A DNA stretch of 35,264 nt from an uncultured Myxococcales bacterium (GTDB lineage Bacteria > Myxococcota_A > Bradymonadia > UBA7976 > UBA1532), in assembly GCA_903847385.1 (NCBI GenBank), contig CAINDO010000014.1:1-35264 (forward strand), given 5' to 3'. The translations under genes were made by a program, and so were the position numbers. Of this stretch, positions 32,393-35,264 are shown in pieces. Numbering within the stretch: the first letter of the stretch is position 1; every line of letters starts with the position of its first letter. The notes below the pieces were generated by a model, which saw nothing but the letters and a program-made list of their open reading frames with translations, did not search any database and was not told the origin of the DNA.

Positions 32393-34079
32393 AGGTTTCA
32401 CGCCCGCCAACTGGCGGATTCACAAGATCGGCGTCATCGGCCCCGGCATCGTGGGCATGCCCATGGCCGCCCTGCTTGCCCGCGCCGCCCGCGACGGGGC
32501 CTTCGAACCCGACGCCCGGGTCGTGGTGGTCCAGCGCCGCTCCGAGACCTCGGGCTGGAAGGTGGACGCCATCAACGCCGGCAAGTCTCCCATCGGGGGC
32601 GTGGAGCCGGACCTCGAGGCCATCATCGCCGAGTGCGCCGCGGCGGGCCGACTGTCGGCCAGCGACGACTACACGCATCTGTCCGACTGCGATCTGGTGC
32701 TGGTCTGCGTGCAGACCGACAAGGATGGCCTGGTGCCCGACTACGGCCCGCTGGACGGCGCGCTGGAGCTCCTGGCGCGCCACCTGGCCAATCGCCCCGC
32801 GGGCAACGTGCCCGTGGTGGCCATCGAGTCGACGCTGGCGCCGTCGTCGATGACGACCGTGGTCCGCGAGCACTTCCGCCGGCACGGCCTCGAGGAGGGC
32901 CGGGACGTCCTGCTCGGCAACTCGCCGAACCGCGTGATGCCCGGTCGCCTGATCGAGCGGGTCGCCGCCGCGGACAAGCTGATCGGCGGTCTGTCCGCCG
33001 AGACGCCGACGCTCATCGAGAGCGTCTATCGCCACATCGTCACGCAGGGGACGCTGCACACGACCACCAGCATGACGGCCGAGGTCGTCAAGACGCTGGA
33101 GAACGCCTACCGCGACGTGCGCATCGCCTTCGCCGCCGAGGTCGTGCGCCACTGCGACGCGCAGAACATCGACTTCTTCGCCCTGCGGGACGCCGTGAAC
33201 GCCCGGGCGCAGCGCGGAGACGCCGCCTCGGCCGACGCCGCCGCCGTCCCCGTGGGCGCGCTGCTCGTGCCCACCGTGGGCGTGGGCGGGCACTGCCTGC
33301 CCAAGGATGGCATCCTGCTGCGCTGGCGCTACAACGCCCGGTTCCCGGATCGCATCACGGAGAGCCTGATCCACCGGGCGCGTGTCATCAACGACGCCTC
33401 ACCGGGGTACACGATCGCGCTCGCCGAGCGCACGTTCGGTCCCATCGACGGCCGCAAGGTGGCGGTGCTCGGCGCGGCCTACCGCGGCGACTCCGACGAC
33501 ACGCGCAACGCGCCGGCCCTGAGCCTGTGTCGGCAGCTGCTCGACCGCGGCTGCGCCGTGACGCTGCACGATCCGTTCGTGCGCGCCGGGGACCAGAACC
33601 TGCGACGGACCCACCTGGACGCGATCTACACCCAGGACCTGGACGCGGCGCTCGCCGGCGCCGATCTGGTGTTCGTCTGCCAGGCCCACCAGCCCTACCG
33701 CGAGGGCCGCGCGGCTCTGTTCGCCGGCCGCGTGCGCGGCGTGGTCGACGGCTGCAACGTCTACACGGCCGCCGAGATGGCCGCCGCCGGCGTGGGATAC
33801 ACCGGCATCGGCCGGGGCACCCGCGCGCCCGCCGCGGACCTGGTCGAGCGCGTGTTCACGGCCTTCCGCACCATGGAGCGCGGGGTCGCCGAGGAGCTTC
33901 GGGACGTGATCGACTTCCTGAACGCCCACCACGCCCAGGGCTACGACCGCGTGGACTTCGAGGCCGTGCGCCGGCTCGCCGCGACGTGTGTCACGGGCTG
34001 CGACATCGCCCTGCCCGGGCCCCGCCGCGGCTTCTTCGATGAGAACGAGTATCACTCCACGCTGGCGCCCCGCGCTTGA
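32376..34079 (+). CDS. UDP-glucose/GDP-mannose dehydrogenase family protein with C-terminal extension
   Basis: A 567-residue NAD-dependent 4-electron sugar-nucleotide dehydrogenase. NAD site GPGIVGMP (22-29); conserved TAEVVKTLENAYRDVRIAFA (235-252); catalytic Cys307 in VGVGGHCLPKDG; second-domain VAVLGAAYRGDSDDTRNAPA. The family is usually about 430 residues; an extra region, about 460-567, has no recognised domain and ends in GFFDENEYHSTL. The product is a uronic-acid nucleotide sugar; motifs resemble the UDP-N-acetylmannosamine/-galactosamine dehydrogenase branch, but the sugar is not certain. It overlaps asnB by 17 nt and ends the operon, 112 nt before the AT-hook gene. Confidence 0.88.
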   Translation: MPFQGEGFTPANWRIHKIGVIGPGIVGMPMAALLARAARDGAFEPDARVVVVQRRSETSGWKVDAINAGKSPIGGVEPDLEAIIAECAAAGRLSASDDYTHLSDCDLVLVCVQTDKDGLVPDYGPLDGALELLARHLANRPAGNVPVVAIESTLAPSSMTTVVREHFRRHGLEEGRDVLLGNSPNRVMPGRLIERVAAADKLIGGLSAETPTLIESVYRHIVTQGTLHTTTSMTAEVVKTLENAYRDVRIAFAAEVVRHCDAQNIDFFALRDAVNARAQRGDAASADAAAVPVGALLVPTVGVGGHCLPKDGILLRWRYNARFPDRITESLIHRARVINDASPGYTIALAERTFGPIDGRKVAVLGAAYRGDSDDTRNAPALSLCRQLLDRGCAVTLHDPFVRAGDQNLRRTHLDAIYTQDLDAALAGADLVFVCQAHQPYREGRAALFAGRVRGVVDGCNVYTAAEMAAAGVGYTGIGRGTRAPAADLVERVFTAFRTMERGVAEELRDVIDFLNAHHAQGYDRVDFEAVRRLAATCVTGCDIALPGPRRGFFDENEYHSTLAPRA

Positions 34080-34127
34080 CTCGGCGCCTGTCTTTCCGGG
34101 GTCTTTTCGGTGTGAACTGAAAATCTG

Positions 34128-34157
34128 TTGGTTTTTCGGGGTGTGTTCGGCTATCTG
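34128..34157 (+). promoter_or_regulatory. Candidate sigma-70-like promoter for the AT-hook gene
   Basis: TTGGTT (34128-34133) and TATCTG (34152-34157) are separated by 18 nt in the 112-bp, relatively AT-rich gap before the gene at 34192. AAAGGA at 34178-34183 is a good ribosome binding site. The match to consensus is moderate, so this is only a candidate. Confidence 0.35.
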
Positions 34158-34191
34158 TGCGGCGCATTTTTGCTCAGAAAGGACCGAACCC

Positions 34192-34857
34192 ATGTCGCAG
34201 ATCATCATCGAGATCCCCATCGAGGCCCTGACGCGGGCCAACGTCGCCAAGGCCCTGACGGAGCTCACGCTGGCCCTCGGCGGCCACGCCGCCGCCCCGG
34301 CTGCCGCCCCCAAGGCCGCCGCTCCCGCCGTCGTCGTGAGCGAGTACGTCGCCAAGGCCGCCGCCGATCACCTGGCCACGCCCGCCCCCAAGGCCGCGCC
34401 GGCCCCCACGCCGGCCCCCGCCGCCGTCGAGGCCCCCGCCAAGCGCAAGGGTGGTCGTCCCCCCAAGGCCAAGCCCGCCGTGGCCGCCGCGCCGGCCCCC
34501 GCCGCCGTCGAGGCCCCCGCCAAGCGCAAGGGTGGTCGTCCCCCCAAGGCCAAGCCCGTCGTGGCCGCCGCCCCCGCGCCCGCCGCTGCCGCCTCCGGCT
34601 CCGGTGGCGAGAAGTGGCGCAACTACGTGGCCAACCTGCCCGAGAACTCCCGTCGTTTCCTCGAGCTCCTCGAGAAGCAGGGCCAGCTCACGGTGAACGA
34701 GGCCGTCGAGAAGCTGAACCTGCCCGGCCCCAAGGCCATGGGCGGCCTGACCGGCGCCATGGCGCGCTGGGCCCCCAAGCAGGGCATCCAGATCCCCTAC
34801 GAGGCCAAGGAAGCCGCGGACGGGACGCGTTACTGGGTGTGGAAGGGCATCAAGTAA
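34192..34857 (+). CDS. AT-hook-like, Ala/Pro/Lys-rich DNA-binding protein
   Basis: A 221-residue protein with an N-terminal helix (IIIEIPIEALTRANVAKALT), a disordered Ala/Pro/Lys-rich middle (33-138) holding two AT-hook-like units KRKGGRPPKAKP (84-95, 111-122), and a C-terminal basic helical domain (141-221) with a winged-helix feel (LTVNEAVEKLNLPGPKAMGG). It looks like a bacterial histone-H1-like or nucleoid-associated protein, binding AT-rich DNA in the minor groove. The AT-hook pair arises from an 81-bp tandem duplication (34410-34571). It has its own upstream region and AAAGGA 8 nt before the ATG, so it is probably not part of the glycan operon. Confidence 0.78.
   Translation: MSQIIIEIPIEALTRANVAKALTELTLALGGHAAAPAAAPKAAAPAVVVSEYVAKAAADHLATPAPKAAPAPTPAPAAVEAPAKRKGGRPPKAKPAVAAAPAPAAVEAPAKRKGGRPPKAKPVVAAAPAPAAAASGSGGEKWRNYVANLPENSRRFLELLEKQGQLTVNEAVEKLNLPGPKAMGGLTGAMARWAPKQGIQIPYEAKEAADGTRYWVWKGIK
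34410..34571 (+). repeat. 81-bp tandem direct repeat encoding the AT-hook unit
   Basis: Copy 1 (34410-34490) and copy 2 (34491-34571) are adjacent and differ at a single base (C at 34478, T at 34559). Each encodes 27 residues including one KRKGGRPPKAKP hook and the Ala/Pro linker; the one change turns an Ala codon into Val. The near identity implies a recent duplication or ongoing homogenisation. Confidence 0.95.
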
Positions 34858-35264
34858 GGCGCGCGTAGATCTCCGGGCGTCGGTCGGCCAGAAAGCTGAA
34901 CCGGCGCCGGATGTCGGCCACCGCCTCGCCCCCCACCTCGCCCCCCACCCGGGCCTCACAGCCCGCGGCCTGAGACCTCACCTCGCCCAGCGGCCCGATC
35001 AGGGCCGAGTCCCCCGTGTAGACCAGCCCGTTGCCTTCGCCCACGCGGTTCACGCCGAGGACGAAACACTGGTTCTCGATGGCCCGCGCCCGCAGGAGCG
35101 TGGACCAGGCGTCGCGCCGCGGCTCGGGCCAGTTGGCGATGACCACGAAGAGGTCGGTCCGCGACGCGGCGGCGCGGAAGATCTCCGGGAAACGCAGGTC
35201 GTAGCAGATGACCGGCGTGACCCGAAGGCCCTCGACGTCGAAGGTCACGAGCCGCTCGCCGCCC
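34850..35264 (-). CDS. Nitrilase-superfamily omega-amidase-like enzyme (5' end beyond window)
   Basis: The C-terminal 138 codons of a carbon-nitrogen hydrolase lie in the window; the start is beyond position 35264. VICYDLRFPE contains the nucleophile Cys, and ANWPEPRRDAW followed by LLRARAIENQCFVLGVNRVG matches the YafV/NIT2 omega-amidase group. The expected substrates are alpha-ketoglutaramate or similar amides, linked to glutamine transaminase products. The catalytic Glu and Lys are upstream, out of view. The stop overlaps the AT-hook gene by 8 nt tail-to-tail. A GTG at 35248 is within the frame but would remove half of the fold, so it is not the start. Confidence 0.88.
   Translation of the reverse strand, partial: GGERLVTFDVEGLRVTPVICYDLRFPEIFRAAASRTDLFVVIANWPEPRRDAWSTLLRARAIENQCFVLGVNRVGEGNGLVYTGDSALIGPLGEVRSQAAGCEARVGGEVGGEAVADIRRRFSFLADRRPEIYARLT

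Noticed and set aside
29279..32410. A 1043-codon minus-strand frame over the deacetylase and asnB
   Set aside because: Composition is typical of antisense frames and it contradicts two genes with complete catalytic motifs.
34410..34571. Two-copy repeat considered as a CRISPR or mobile-element signature
   Set aside because: The copies abut without spacers, are in frame and encode an AT-hook unit, so it is an intragenic duplication.
34368..34622. Minus-strand Ala/Gly-rich frame opposite the AT-hook repeats
   Set aside because: It simply mirrors the tandem repeat and has no start signal or domain.

Overview
The window is very GC-rich, densely coding DNA with many 4-base stop/start overlaps and convergent 3' overlaps. 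No tRNA, rRNA, insertion sequence, phage gene or CRISPR array was seen, and no gene-free gap exceeds 300 bases. Several proteins point to a myxobacteria-like organism (Myxococcota or a related deltaproteobacterial lineage): a lipoprotein with an AgmX/PglI-type C-terminal domain, a cysteine-repeat lipoprotein with a Pro/Asp/Ala-rich tail, a CruF-like carotenoid protein, an Rsm22-type methyltransferase and a stand-alone tandem cNMP-binding protein. The taxonomic call is inference.

Layout. 1-4411: a minus-strand operon encodes a TetR regulator fused to two DUF2249-like domains, a polytopic NnrS/heme-copper-oxidase-like membrane protein and an M15-peptidase-like lipoprotein cut by the window edge. 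A hemerythrin gene is divergent from it across a perfect GTTATC-N4-GATAAC inverted repeat. This looks like a nitric-oxide/oxygen/redox response module. 4427-15061: mostly housekeeping and metabolic genes: YebC, a JAMM peptidase, a fatty-acid-hydroxylase-like enzyme, an M20 amidohydrolase, a CruF-like protein, a TPR-like membrane protein, a diaminopimelate-decarboxylase-like enzyme, a pseudouridine synthase fused to an RlmI-type methyltransferase, a small LemA-like protein, an Mpo1-like protein, an Rsm22-like methyltransferase and a MAPEG protein. 15163-17180: two translationally coupled lipoproteins with NTF2-like N-terminal regions; one carries two ExbD-like periplasmic domains and the other an AgmX/PglI domain. 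17167-19978: a lysine-6-dehydrogenase-like enzyme and an aldehyde dehydrogenase, probably for lysine catabolism.

20168-23522: a signalling cluster made of a PAS-REC protein, a FixL-like kinase whose ATP-binding domain looks degenerate, and a divergent FixJ-like regulator. 23546-27917: a possible PilZ/YcgR-like protein, then an overlapping operon of a double cNMP-binding protein, an AI-2E-family permease and a secreted DegP-type protease. 28104-34079: a tightly packed four-gene surface-glycan operon (flavin oxidoreductase, polysaccharide deacetylase, AsnB-type amidotransferase, nucleotide-sugar dehydrogenase). The dehydrogenase/amidotransferase pair suggests an amidated uronic acid (uronamide). 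34192-34857: an AT-hook-like DNA-binding protein with a recent 81-bp tandem duplication. The window ends in a partial nitrilase-family omega-amidase gene.

The observations most worth following are the TetR-DUF2249 redox module, the RluA-RlmI fusion, the tandem ExbD-like lipoprotein and the putative uronamide operon.
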